The notes below the pieces were generated by a model. That model saw only the letters and a program-made list of their open reading frames with translations. It searched no databases and was not told where the DNA came from. Of a DNA stretch of 64,000 bases, positions 16,274 through 25,900 are shown piece by piece. Every line of letters begins with the position of its first letter. The stretch's first letter is position 1. Source of the DNA: an uncultured Blastocatellia bacterium (GTDB lineage Bacteria > Acidobacteriota > Blastocatellia > Pyrinomonadales > Pyrinomonadaceae); assembly GCA_946480785.1 (NCBI GenBank), contig CAMLLD010000016.1:17890-81889 (forward strand), written 5' to 3'. Position numbers and translations under genes: made by a program.

Positions 16274-18834
16274 TGAAACGCGTCGAACACCGATCGAATT
16301 CGTAGTCGCTCCTGAAACTCTTTTAATGTGAGCGGCGTGCGCGAGTGAAACTCCACTGTCACTTCGCGACGCGGCGCGAGGTTGAAGTAGTTATCGGAGA
16401 AGAAACCGTCACGTTCCGCGACCGCTAGATAGACGGCCTTCGCAAACTTGTCACTCGTGAGCTTCACGCTGAAACCGCCATGAATCGGCGTTACCGCAGT
16501 AGTGATCCCGGGCTGCGAAAAGGAGAGTTCTTTGAAGGGCGCGAAGAAGTAATCGTGATCGGAGACGACTTTTCCGTCAACGAGAAGCTCGCAGTAGACG
16601 ACGCTGTATTTCGGGTCGAGGGCGTGCAGCAAATCTTCGACGCCAACATCGAAATACGAGCGGCTCGTCAATGGCGCCACAGTCGCATCCTGAACGAAAC
16701 TCTTCAGCACGTTGCCGTCCAAATCAATCAACGTCATTCTGATCTTCGCCGGCACCGGTTTCGTCCGGTCTGAGACCACGAACAGTTTTAAATAACCGTT
16801 CTGCACCGTCGGACTGATCAGCAGGTCGTTGTAAAAACGGCGCGCGTAATACGACAACGCTTTCCAGCGCCCGAAATAGTCGATGCTGGACCACGAAGCA
16901 ACCGGCCAGCAGTCGTTGATCTGCCAGTAAAGCGAGCCCATGTTATGCGGCATGATGCGTCGCAAATGCTCCGCGCCGATGCGTATGCCTTCCGCTTGCA
17001 GCACCTGGCTCACGTACAGGAACGACTCGAAGTCCTTCGGCAGCGCGTACTCGCGCAGCATGTACTCGCGCACGAGTTGATTGCCGCGCGGATGTCGCTG
17101 ATGCGCGAGCATGATGGGCGACTCGATGTCTCGGTCGGCAGGCAGCGTGTAGGTCTTGACGGTTTCAATATTGGGAAACGATTGAAAGCCATATTCGCTC
17201 ATGAAGCGTGGCGTTTGCTTCTCGTAGTCGGTGAACGGCTCGGCCGCGTGCCAAACACGCCAGAAGTGCAGGTCGCCGCTGCGCAGCGAATCGGGATCGT
17301 CTTCGAGTCCGCCGTGCGGTGAGCTGGGCCAATAAGGACGCGACGGATCGAACGCGGCTGTGACTTCCGGCAACACGCCGAGAAAGATCTTCTTGTAATC
17401 GTCCCACAGCGAAGCCGGCAGAGTCTGACGCCAGCCCCAGTTCATCCAGCCGGTTTCGATCTCGTTGTTGCCGGCCCAAAGCACGAGGCTCGGATGGTTT
17501 CGCAGCCGCTTCACATTGTCGATCGCTTCAGCGCGAACGTTGTCGAGAAATTCCTGCGTGGCGGGATACATGCTGCAAGCAAACATGAAATCCTGCCAGA
17601 CCATGATGCCCAGCTCGTCGCAGAGTTCGTAAAACTCGTCCGCTTCGTAAATGCCGCCGCCCCACACGCGCAGCATGTTCATGTTGCTGTCGTGCACCGA
17701 CTTCAGCAGGAAGCGATATTTGTCGTCAGTGATGCGCGTGGGAAAGCTGTCGGCCGGAATCCAGTTGCCGCCTTTCGCGAACACGGGAACACCGTTGATG
17801 ACGAACGTAAAACTCTGTCCCGCTTCGTCGCGCTGCTGCCGTAGTTCGAGTGTGCGCAGGCCGGTGCGCGTGAGTTTTTCATCGGTGACCCGGCCGTTTA
17901 CGAGTGCGCGCGCGCGGAAGCTGTAGAGTGGTTGCGCGCCGAGTCCGTTGGGCCACCACAAAGCGGGTTTCGGAATCGTGAAATCAAATGAGACGCGGTT
18001 CGCGCCGGGATTCAGATCGACCTGTTTCCTCCCGGCAATCGTTTTGTCGCGCAGGTTTTCGAGAACGATCGTGGCCGCGCCCACCGTCGTCGCTTCGACC
18101 TCGACGTTTGCAGTTACCTCAGCCGCTTCAGACGAGATCTTCTTCACGAGGATTTGTACACTGTCGACGCGCGCCCCGTCCCACGCTTGTAATGACACGG
18201 GCCGCCAAATGCCGCTGGTGACAAACCGCGGCCCCCAATCCCAGCCGTACTGATATGGCGCCTTGCGCGTGAATGGCGACGTCTTCTCGCCCTGATCGTT
18301 TGGCGCGGGAAGCTTGTAATCGAGCTTCGCCATGACCGGCAGGATCTCGTTGATGGGCGAGCGAAACAGAATGCGCAACGTGTTCGCGCCGGGCTTCAGT
18401 GCCGGTTTCGCGTCCACGCGCCACGTGCGAAACATGTTGTCGGCGTTCAGCACGAGTTGCTCGTTGAGATAAACCTGCGCGTAGGTGTCGAGGCCTTCGA
18501 AGACGAGTTCGACGTTCTCGTGCGCGAGCGTCGCGGCAGTGACGTCAAACGTCGTCTGGTATTCCCAGTCTTTCTTGTCGATCCACTGCTGCTTCTTTTC
18601 GTTGTCGCGATAGAACGGATCTTCGATCAGTTTGTTCGCGAGCAGATCCGTGTGCACGCAGCCGGGCACGGTCGCTTTGTACCAGTCGGTTTTTCCGGCT
18701 TCCCGGAATTGCCAACCGTTATTGATTGGCAGCATGAGTTTGCCGGTGGGGAGATGATTGGTTTGACTGGTCACGCTCACGAGCGGCAGGAGAAGCAAAA
18801 TCGGACCAAGCCACCATTGGAGTTTTGTGCTCAA
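16270..18834 (-). CDS. GH2 beta-mannosidase, exported
   Basis: The protein has 854 residues with a signal peptide (LGPILLLLPLVSVTSQ). The N-terminal sugar-binding sandwich has NNGWQFREAGKTDWYKATVP and GCVHTDLL, a hallmark of beta-mannosidases, as is APYQYGWDWGPRFV. The TIM barrel has acid/base Glu458 in WAGNNEIETGW and nucleophile Glu547 in FMSEYGFQSFP. It removes terminal beta-1,4-mannose from manno-oligosaccharides, here probably in the periplasm. It is operonic with the Gfo/Idh/MocA oxidoreductase. Together with the alpha-galactosidase nearby it points to galactomannan or galactoglucomannan breakdown. Confidence 0.95.
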   Translation of the reverse strand: MSTKLQWWLGPILLLLPLVSVTSQTNHLPTGKLMLPINNGWQFREAGKTDWYKATVPGCVHTDLLANKLIEDPFYRDNEKKQQWIDKKDWEYQTTFDVTAATLAHENVELVFEGLDTYAQVYLNEQLVLNADNMFRTWRVDAKPALKPGANTLRILFRSPINEILPVMAKLDYKLPAPNDQGEKTSPFTRKAPYQYGWDWGPRFVTSGIWRPVSLQAWDGARVDSVQILVKKISSEAAEVTANVEVEATTVGAATIVLENLRDKTIAGRKQVDLNPGANRVSFDFTIPKPALWWPNGLGAQPLYSFRARALVNGRVTDEKLTRTGLRTLELRQQRDEAGQSFTFVINGVPVFAKGGNWIPADSFPTRITDDKYRFLLKSVHDSNMNMLRVWGGGIYEADEFYELCDELGIMVWQDFMFACSMYPATQEFLDNVRAEAIDNVKRLRNHPSLVLWAGNNEIETGWMNWGWRQTLPASLWDDYKKIFLGVLPEVTAAFDPSRPYWPSSPHGGLEDDPDSLRSGDLHFWRVWHAAEPFTDYEKQTPRFMSEYGFQSFPNIETVKTYTLPADRDIESPIMLAHQRHPRGNQLVREYMLREYALPKDFESFLYVSQVLQAEGIRIGAEHLRRIMPHNMGSLYWQINDCWPVASWSSIDYFGRWKALSYYARRFYNDLLISPTVQNGYLKLFVVSDRTKPVPAKIRMTLIDLDGNVLKSFVQDATVAPLTSRSYFDVGVEDLLHALDPKYSVVYCELLVDGKVVSDHDYFFAPFKELSFSQPGITTAVTPIHGGFSVKLTSDKFAKAVYLAVAERDGFFSDNYFNLAPRREVTVEFHSRTPLTLKEFQERLRIRSVFDAFQ

Positions 18835-19358
18835 GGTTGAACGTCTCCAAAGAGTTTTATTTTGATTTCTGAATTCGCGCCTGATAAAAGATGCGCGTGC
18901 TGAAGCTAACCCAACGCTCGCTTATACTACTCTGCGCCGTCGCTATTCTCGCTCATGTGTCAATCATACGATCATCGCGAGCGGCCAAAAACTCCGGGAA
19001 ACGTTCGTGTTGGGGGTTGAACTCCGAAGGACTTCGCGATGAGTTGAACTCCGAAGGAGTTCGCGAGATGAGTTGAACTCCGAAGGAGTTCGCAAATTTC
19101 AGCCCAGGGTTTATACCCTAGGTACAAAAGAAAAGAACGCGCGAACGCTGAAAGCGTTGGCGAACCGGTTTGAGATCCTAGCCAACGCTTTCAGCGTTTG
19201 CACGCTCTCTTGATGGCCTTTTCCCCAGGGTTTCGCTGCGCTTCAACCCTGGGCTGGCATTCGTTAACACCTTCGGCGTTCCGATTTTGTGCAAAGCCGC
19301 TGCAGGCCTGCAGGGCTGGAGGGTCGCAGGGCTTCACACACGCACGGCGCTGGAAACT
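18835..19358. other. Intergenic region with nested palindromic repeats
   Basis: No gene is supported here. An ATG frame at 18891 begins with a signal-peptide-like stretch (RSLILLCAVAILAHVSIIRS) but runs straight into repeats, so it may be the remnant of a lost exported protein. The rest is filled by the palindromes listed at 19010-19285. Confidence 0.55.
19010..19285. repeat. Cluster of intergenic palindromes (GAACTCC/GGAGTTC, AACGCT/AGCGTT, CCCAGGGTT types)
   Basis: Three successive units of TTGAACTCCGAAGGAGTTCGC type (the first with one mismatch) lie at about 19018-19095. An AGCCCAGGGTTTATACCCT unit follows, then AACGCTGAAAGCGTT and its opposite-orientation copy AACGCTTTCAGCGTT, then CCCAGGGTTTCGCTGCGC with AACCCTGGGCT. 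Each is a short hairpin. The same set of units in similar order recurs at 59449-59740, so this is a genome-wide composite intergenic repeat. Confidence 0.8.
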
Positions 19359-21788
19359 ATGAACCTGAAACGAAACGCTGTCGCGCTGTCGTTTTGCGTG
19401 CTCTTGCTGGCGGCGCCAATCTGCATCGGCAATTCGCGTCCCGGGAAAACGGTTTCTTTCAACCAGGACTGGCGCTTTCGGCTCGGTGACGTCGCGGGGG
19501 CGCAGGACGCGGACTTCGATGATTCGCAGTGGCGGCGATTGGAGCTGCCGCACGACTGGAGTATCGAAGGCGACTTTAGCGAACAGAATCCCGCGGGCAC
19601 GGGCGGTGGCGCATTGCCCGGCGGGCTCGGCTGGTATCGCAAGACGTTCACCGTTCCCGCAACTGCAAAAGGAAAACTGATCTTTATCGAGTTCGACGGC
19701 GTCTATCGCAACAGCGAGGTTTGGCTCAATGGTCACTATCTGGGCAAGCGCCCGTACGGCTACAGCACTTTCGAATATGAACTGACGCCGTATCTAAATT
19801 ATGGCCCACAACGAAATGTGATCGCCGTCAAAGTCGACAATTCACAACAACCAAACTCACGCTGGTATTCGGGTTCCGGTATTTATCGCAACGTCTGGCT
19901 AACAACGCTCGATCCGGTTCACATCGAACACTGGGGCACATACATCACGACGCCGGAAGTCAACGAACAATCCGCGACTATCGAGATCAAAACAAAGGTC
20001 AGCAACGGTTCGAACAGTGCAGCTCCGGTCAATCTCACTACGATCATCCAAAACGCCAGCGGCCGCGAAGTCGCACGGGCGAGCGAAAAAAATGTCGCCG
20101 CTAAAGGTTTGCACGCAGAAGCGAGTCAGACGTTGAAAGTCTCCGCACCGCTGCTTTGGTCCGACGATCGTCCGTATCTCTACAAAGTAATCTCGCAACT
20201 CGAACAGGGCGGCAGAATCGTCGATCGTTACGAGACGCCGCTCGGCATCCGCACCTTTCGTTTCGACGCTGAGAAGGGGTTCTTGCTCAACGGCAAGCCG
20301 GTGAAGATCCGGGGCACCTGCAATCATCATGACCTCGGCTCGCTCGGCGCCGCCGTGAACACGCGCGCGATCGAGCGGCAGTTGGAGATCTTAAAAGGCA
20401 TGGGCGTGAACGGTCTGCGCACTTCGCACAATCCGCCCACGCCGGAACTGCTCGACATCGCCGACCGCCTCGGCTTCATCGTCATGGACGAAGCGTTCGA
20501 CGTGTGGAAGATCGAGAAGACGAAATACGACTACCACCTCGATTGGGACGAGTGGCACCAACGCGACCTCGAAGACATGGTGCTGCGCGATCGCAATCAC
20601 CCGAGCGTGTTCATCTGGAGCATCGGCAACGAAGTGATGGAACAGTGGAACAACAGTCCACTGGGCGGGACCATCAGCCGCGAACTGGCCGGCATCGTTC
20701 GCCGGCTCGATCGGACGCGCCCGATCACGGCAGCCTGCAACGGCGTGAGCCGCGACAACAAACTGCTGACCGAAGGCGATCTCGATCTCGTCGGCACAAA
20801 CTACGCACATAAAAAGCTGCCTGAGTTTGCGAAGATGTTCCCCGGCCGTCCGATCATCGGCACCGAAACAAACTCTTCGGTACACACGCGCGGCAGCTAT
20901 CGCATGCCTTCCGATAAAATCCTGAGCTGGCCTTATAAAGAAGCTGACGCAGTGAAGCTCAGCCCGACTTACGAGTGTTCGGCTTACGACAACTCGGTCG
21001 TGCAGTGGGGCTCGGCCCACGAAGAGACGTGGAAACTCGTCAAGGACCGCGCTTGGTTTTCCGGCATGTTCATCTGGACCGGCTGGGATTACATCGGCGA
21101 GCCGACGCCGTTTCCCTGGCCCGCGGTCAGTTCTTACTTCGGCATCATCGATCTCGCCGGGTTTCCCAAAGACGCATACTACTTTTATCAAAGCGAATGG
21201 ACCGACAAGCCGACGTTGCACATCCTGCCGCACTGGAACTGGAAGCCGGGTGAGAAAGTTGACGTCGTTGCGTATTTCAATCACGCCGACGAAGTCGAGT
21301 TGTTTTTGAATGGCCGCTCGCAAGGCACGAAACGAAAACAGAACGGCGAGATGCACGTCTTCTGGCGGCTGCCGTTTGAGCCGGGTGTGTTGAAGGCGGT
21401 TTCGCGAAAGGACGGTCGCGTGGTGCTTACCGAAGAGGTGCGAACCGCGGAAGCGCCGGCCCGCATCGTTCTGACGCCCGATCGACGCACCATCAAAGCC
21501 GACGGCACGGACCTTTCATTCGTGACGGTGAAAGTGGTAGATAAAAACGGCACGGTCGTGCCGGACGCCGATCAACTCATCAAGTTCGACGTAAGCGGAC
21601 AAGGCTCGATCGCGGGTGTCGGTAACGGCAACCAAATCAGTCACGAACCGTTCAAGGCGAGTCAGCGCGAGGCATTTCACGGGATGGCGCTGGCGATCGT
21701 GCAAGCGAAACGCAGAGCGGGACAGATCGTTTTGAAAGCGACGGCCGATAATCTCGCGCCTGCTTCAGTCGTCATTAGCGCGCGCTGA
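19359..21788 (+). CDS. GH2 beta-galactosidase, exported
   Basis: ATG 19359 (MNLKRNAVALSFCVLLLAAP) gives a signal peptide; the upstream part of the frame crosses repeats. The about 809-residue protein has the GH2 sandwich start (FNQDWRFRLGD, LPHDWSIEGDF, GWYRKTF), the conserved RTSHNPPTPELLDIADRLG segment, acid/base Glu425 in WSIGNEV and nucleophile Glu503 in IIGTETNSS. C-terminal DUF4982-like and Ig-like domains (about 620-809; APARIVLTPDRRTIKADGTD) fit bacterial GH2 beta-galactosidases. It cleaves terminal beta-galactose, for example from xyloglucan or galactan side chains. It heads an operon with the GH27 gene 11 bases downstream and the giant propeller gene. Confidence 0.93.
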   Translation: MNLKRNAVALSFCVLLLAAPICIGNSRPGKTVSFNQDWRFRLGDVAGAQDADFDDSQWRRLELPHDWSIEGDFSEQNPAGTGGGALPGGLGWYRKTFTVPATAKGKLIFIEFDGVYRNSEVWLNGHYLGKRPYGYSTFEYELTPYLNYGPQRNVIAVKVDNSQQPNSRWYSGSGIYRNVWLTTLDPVHIEHWGTYITTPEVNEQSATIEIKTKVSNGSNSAAPVNLTTIIQNASGREVARASEKNVAAKGLHAEASQTLKVSAPLLWSDDRPYLYKVISQLEQGGRIVDRYETPLGIRTFRFDAEKGFLLNGKPVKIRGTCNHHDLGSLGAAVNTRAIERQLEILKGMGVNGLRTSHNPPTPELLDIADRLGFIVMDEAFDVWKIEKTKYDYHLDWDEWHQRDLEDMVLRDRNHPSVFIWSIGNEVMEQWNNSPLGGTISRELAGIVRRLDRTRPITAACNGVSRDNKLLTEGDLDLVGTNYAHKKLPEFAKMFPGRPIIGTETNSSVHTRGSYRMPSDKILSWPYKEADAVKLSPTYECSAYDNSVVQWGSAHEETWKLVKDRAWFSGMFIWTGWDYIGEPTPFPWPAVSSYFGIIDLAGFPKDAYYFYQSEWTDKPTLHILPHWNWKPGEKVDVVAYFNHADEVELFLNGRSQGTKRKQNGEMHVFWRLPFEPGVLKAVSRKDGRVVLTEEVRTAEAPARIVLTPDRRTIKADGTDLSFVTVKVVDKNGTVVPDADQLIKFDVSGQGSIAGVGNGNQISHEPFKASQREAFHGMALAIVQAKRRAGQIVLKATADNLAPASVVISAR

Positions 21789-21799
21789 CCAACAGTCCT

Positions 21800-22969
21800 A
21801 TGAAAAAACTTCTCGCAATAGCTGCGCTCCTCCTCGTGTTCTCTGTAGCGAACGTTTACGCGCTCGACAACGGCCTCGCGAAAACGCCGCCGATGGGCTG
21901 GAACAGTTGGAACAAATTCGGCTGCAACGTCAGCGAAAAACTGATCAAGGAGATGGCCGGCGCGATAGTCACGAGCGGCATGCGCGACGCCGGTTACGTC
22001 TACCTCGTGATCGACGATTGCTGGCAGATCGATCGCGACGCGCAGGGCAACATACTTCCCGATCCGCAGCGCTTCCCTTCCGGCATGAAAGCGCTCGCTG
22101 ACTACGTTCATGCGCAGGGTTTGAAGTTTGGTATCTATTCCGACGCGGGCACGCTCACGTGTCAGAAGCGGCCGGGCAGCCGCGGTTATGAATTTCAGGA
22201 CGCGCGACAGTATGCCGCGTGGGGCGTCGACTATCTGAAATACGATTGGTGTTCGACGAGCACACAGAACGCGCCTGCGTCTTATTCGATCATGCGCGAC
22301 GCTTTGTTGAAAGCGGGTCGGCCGATTGTTTTCAGTATCTGCGAGTGGGGCACCGCGAAACCGTGGCTATGGGCCAAAGACGTCGGCAATCTCTGGCGCA
22401 CGACCGGCGACATTCAGGATTGCTGGGACTGCAAACGCGATTGGGGCGGCATGGGCGTGGTCCATATTCTCGATCTGCAGGACGGGCTCGAGTCGTACGC
22501 CGGCCCGGGCCATTGGAACGATCCAGACATGCTGGAAGTCGGCAACGGCGGTATGACAACAACCGAGTATCGCGCGCATTTCAGTTTGTGGTGTTTGTTG
22601 TCGGCGCCTTTGATGGCGGGCAACGACTTGCGTAGCATGACGCCGGAGATCAAAGAGATCCTCACGAATCGCGAAGTGATAGCAGTCGACCAGGATCCGC
22701 TTGGCTTGCAGGGCCGGAGAGTCAAACGCGAAGGAGATCGCGAAGTGTGGGTGAAGCAGTTGGCCGATGGTGGCCGCGCTGTCGTATTGTTCAATCGTGG
22801 TCCGAAAGCAGCGGAGTTGTCGCTGTCGTGGATCGACATCGGTTATCCGCCACACCTGTCAGCGCGCGTGCGCGATCTCTGGGCTGGAAAGGATCTGGGC
22901 CAAGTGAGCGAAAGGTTCTCCGCAGAAGTGCCAAGCCACGGCGTAGTGATGGTCACGATCAAGCCATGA
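21800..22969 (+). CDS. GH27 alpha-galactosidase, exported
   Basis: The protein has 389 residues with signal peptide MKKLLAIAALLLVFSVANVY. GH27 hallmarks are clear: TPPMGWNSWNKFGCN, DDCWQ, nucleophile Asp149 in YLKYDWC, acid/base Asp204 in RTTGDIQDCW, and WNDPDMLEVGNGG. It removes alpha-1,6-galactose from galactomannan or raffinose-type sugars; an alpha-N-acetylgalactosaminidase is the less likely alternative. It lies between the GH2 beta-galactosidase and the large FG-GAP protein, whose ATG overlaps this stop codon (ATGA). Confidence 0.95.
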   Translation: MKKLLAIAALLLVFSVANVYALDNGLAKTPPMGWNSWNKFGCNVSEKLIKEMAGAIVTSGMRDAGYVYLVIDDCWQIDRDAQGNILPDPQRFPSGMKALADYVHAQGLKFGIYSDAGTLTCQKRPGSRGYEFQDARQYAAWGVDYLKYDWCSTSTQNAPASYSIMRDALLKAGRPIVFSICEWGTAKPWLWAKDVGNLWRTTGDIQDCWDCKRDWGGMGVVHILDLQDGLESYAGPGHWNDPDMLEVGNGGMTTTEYRAHFSLWCLLSAPLMAGNDLRSMTPEIKEILTNREVIAVDQDPLGLQGRRVKREGDREVWVKQLADGGRAVVLFNRGPKAAELSLSWIDIGYPPHLSARVRDLWAGKDLGQVSERFSAEVPSHGVVMVTIKP

Positions 22970-25900
22970 AAATCAAAGCTCCTTCATTACGCAGCAACTT
23001 CATAATCAAATTGCTCGTCGCGGTTTTCTTCACATTCATTCCGCTGAGTACGTTTGCCCAGGGTTGTAGTGAACCAAGCTTCCACGCCGCCAGCAACTTC
23101 GACACCGGATTAACCGAGCCGCGCTCCATAGCTATCGCGGACTTCAACCACGACGGCATTCCCGATGTGGTCGTCGGCGGTTTTGGTCCTTTGTTCTTCA
23201 ACAGCAGGTATGCCGCCGTTCTGCTTGGCACCGCAGGTGGCGGCTTCGGTAAACCACTGGTGATTCCATACAACACTTTTGGCGTCGCGACCGGCGATTT
23301 CAACGGTGATGGCAACGCAGACTTCGTTCTGTCCGGCTTGAAGTTTTTCTATGGTGACGGCGCGGGAAATTTTCGCGCGGATGAGTTGGCGGTGCCGGGT
23401 GATCCCGGCCGCGTCTACGCTGCTGACTTCAATAACGATGGCCGCTCGGACGTTCTTTACTTCAACTCGCCATCTCTTCCATTTAGTACCGTCTTCTTGA
23501 GTAACTCTTCCGGCGGCTTTACACAGATTCCCGGTCCCGCGTCATTCAGACCTGACGAGTTGAGTTTTGGTGATTTCAACGGTGATTCGAAAATCGATTT
23601 CGTCTCAATGTTTACCAGCGGCCTACAGGTTAACCTCGGCGATGGCGCAGGTCATTTTCAGCCGCAGCCTGTAATGCAGATAAGTGTCTTCGTCGGTCGT
23701 GGAGTTCCTCAGGCCTTCGATTTCAATCATGACGGCAAGCTGGATGTAGTTGTAAGCAGGGATTCGGATTTCAGACTCTTCTTACCAGGTGACGGCGCGG
23801 GTGGTTTTGGTCCACCCGTTATGCAACAAACGACATTCGAGGCTCGCGTTACCGCTGACTTCAATGGCGACGGAAACCTCGATATCGCCGGTTCCGAACA
23901 AACCAATGCCGCTTTCAGAATTGCGCTCGGCGATGGGACGGGCCAGTTCACGGATCTGGCAGCGCACGCGATCGGCGGTGAGTCTACGGGATTGCTCACG
24001 GCGGATTTCAACAAAGACGGTAAAGCCGACCTTATCTCGGTTAACCCCGGATCGAATGATGTGAGCGTGGTGTTTGGGGATGGCGCGGGAAACTTCGAAG
24101 CGGCTGACGCGTTTCGTTTCGGCAACAGCACTTTGTCCGCGGTAGCAGCCGGCGACTTCAACGGTGACGGTAAGGCTGATTATGCGGTCGCCAGATCCAG
24201 TAACACTATTCTCACTTTCTTCCTAGGTAATGGCGCCGGTTCATTTCCTAATACTTTCGGCCGTGACACTGGCGTTCAAAATTTTACTTACCTCGCGGCC
24301 GGCGAGTTCAACCACGATGGCAAAACGGATCTCGTGGGCATTTCCCTGAATGAGAATGTGGTGGTCGTTGTGTTGGGTGGTGCGTCGTTCAGCGCGAGTC
24401 GGGTGGCTGCATTTCCTCAACCGATTGCAGTGACTACGGGAGATTTCAATAACGACAATAATCTGGACGTCGTCGTACTCAATTCCTCGAGCTACGGAAT
24501 CATGCTCGGTAACGGAGCCGGCGATTTTGGACCACTCCAAACATTCAGCTTAGGCACGAAAGCGTCGAGTGTTTCCGTGGGGGATTTTACGGGTGACGGC
24601 AAGCTCGATCTGGCGATCGCAAACGAGCAACCAAACTCTGTTTCCATTCTGGTGGGAAACGGCTCCGGCGCCTTCACGGCGGGCTCCACTCTTACTTTCA
24701 ATTCCCCGTCCGGGATACCGCGGCTGTCGGCTGTGGCGGACTTCAATGGCGATAACAAGTTGGATATTGCAGTCGCGGACAGAAACACGCAGGCCATACT
24801 CGTATTTCTCGGAAACGGCAACGGCACTTTCGCGGCGCCTGCTTCCTATGAAGAAATTTTCCCTCCGATTCAACTCCTCGCCGCCGATCTCAACCAGGAT
24901 GGTCGCCCGGATCTGTTGGCGCTGAACGACCGCTTCAATACTAACGTTTCGGCGTTCATGAATGACGGAAACGGCGGCTTCCTGAAACCGCTTAATTACG
25001 GTGTCGGAGATTTTCCTAAAGAAGCGGCGCTTGCCGATTTCAATAGCGATGGCCGGCCCGACATCGTTGTTGCACACCTAACCTCCAGTAACATCGTTCT
25101 AGCTCTAAGCGCGCCGTGTCGTGCGCCCGATCTGGCGGTGCGAATGAGCCACGACGGTAACTTCGCCGCAGGGATGCCGGGTGTTTACAAACTGACTGCT
25201 ACTAATGTTTCGCTGTCGCGAGCGGTTGGTCCAATAACGATCACGGACACACTCCCGCAAGGTCTTACGTTCGTTTCAGGCGGTGGTAACGGCTGGCAAT
25301 GCGCGGCAGTGGGACAGTCGGTGACTTGTAGTCATAGTGCTCCGCTGGATGCCGGCGAAGTGTCCGAGTTGACTCTCACGGTCACGGCAGGTCTTGAGGC
25401 GATACCGGGTGTTACGAACAGCGTGACGATCAATCACTCGTTGGATCTCAATGCTGCGAACAACACGAGCGCGGACGTTACGATTGTGAATACCGGCGCC
25501 GGTATCAGTGGTCGCATTGTCGATGAGACTGGAAATGGCCTGGCCGGTGTCACTGTTGTGCTTCAGGGGATTGTGAAGCAAACGGTGACGACTACGGCTA
25601 ATGGCTTCTATGCTTTTTCGGGATTGCCGGAAGGACTGACTTACACGGTTACGCCCACAATGGCCGCACGGTTCTTTTCGCCGGCAAGTAAAATCTTCAG
25701 GAACCTGAGAGTGAGCGGCTCGGGAGATTTTGTTGGTAAGTCGCAAACGAACGGCAAGATCGTTTTCAATAGAAACGTCAACGGCCTAATCAATATTTGG
25801 ACCATGAACGCGGATGGGTCGGGAGCAGTTCAACTCACCAATGGACCTGAGTCTGACAGGAAACCGCAGTGGTCACCTGATGGGACCAAAATCGCGTTCC

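Noticed and set aside
18891..19076. Small exported protein of 61 residues
   Set aside because: It has a good hydrophobic start, but the second half is translated repeat (LNSEG units).
22747..22965. 5' extension of the giant propeller gene
   Set aside because: It is antisense-free but out of frame inside the GH27 gene and has no family features; ATG 22966 has a signal peptide and an ATGA overlap.
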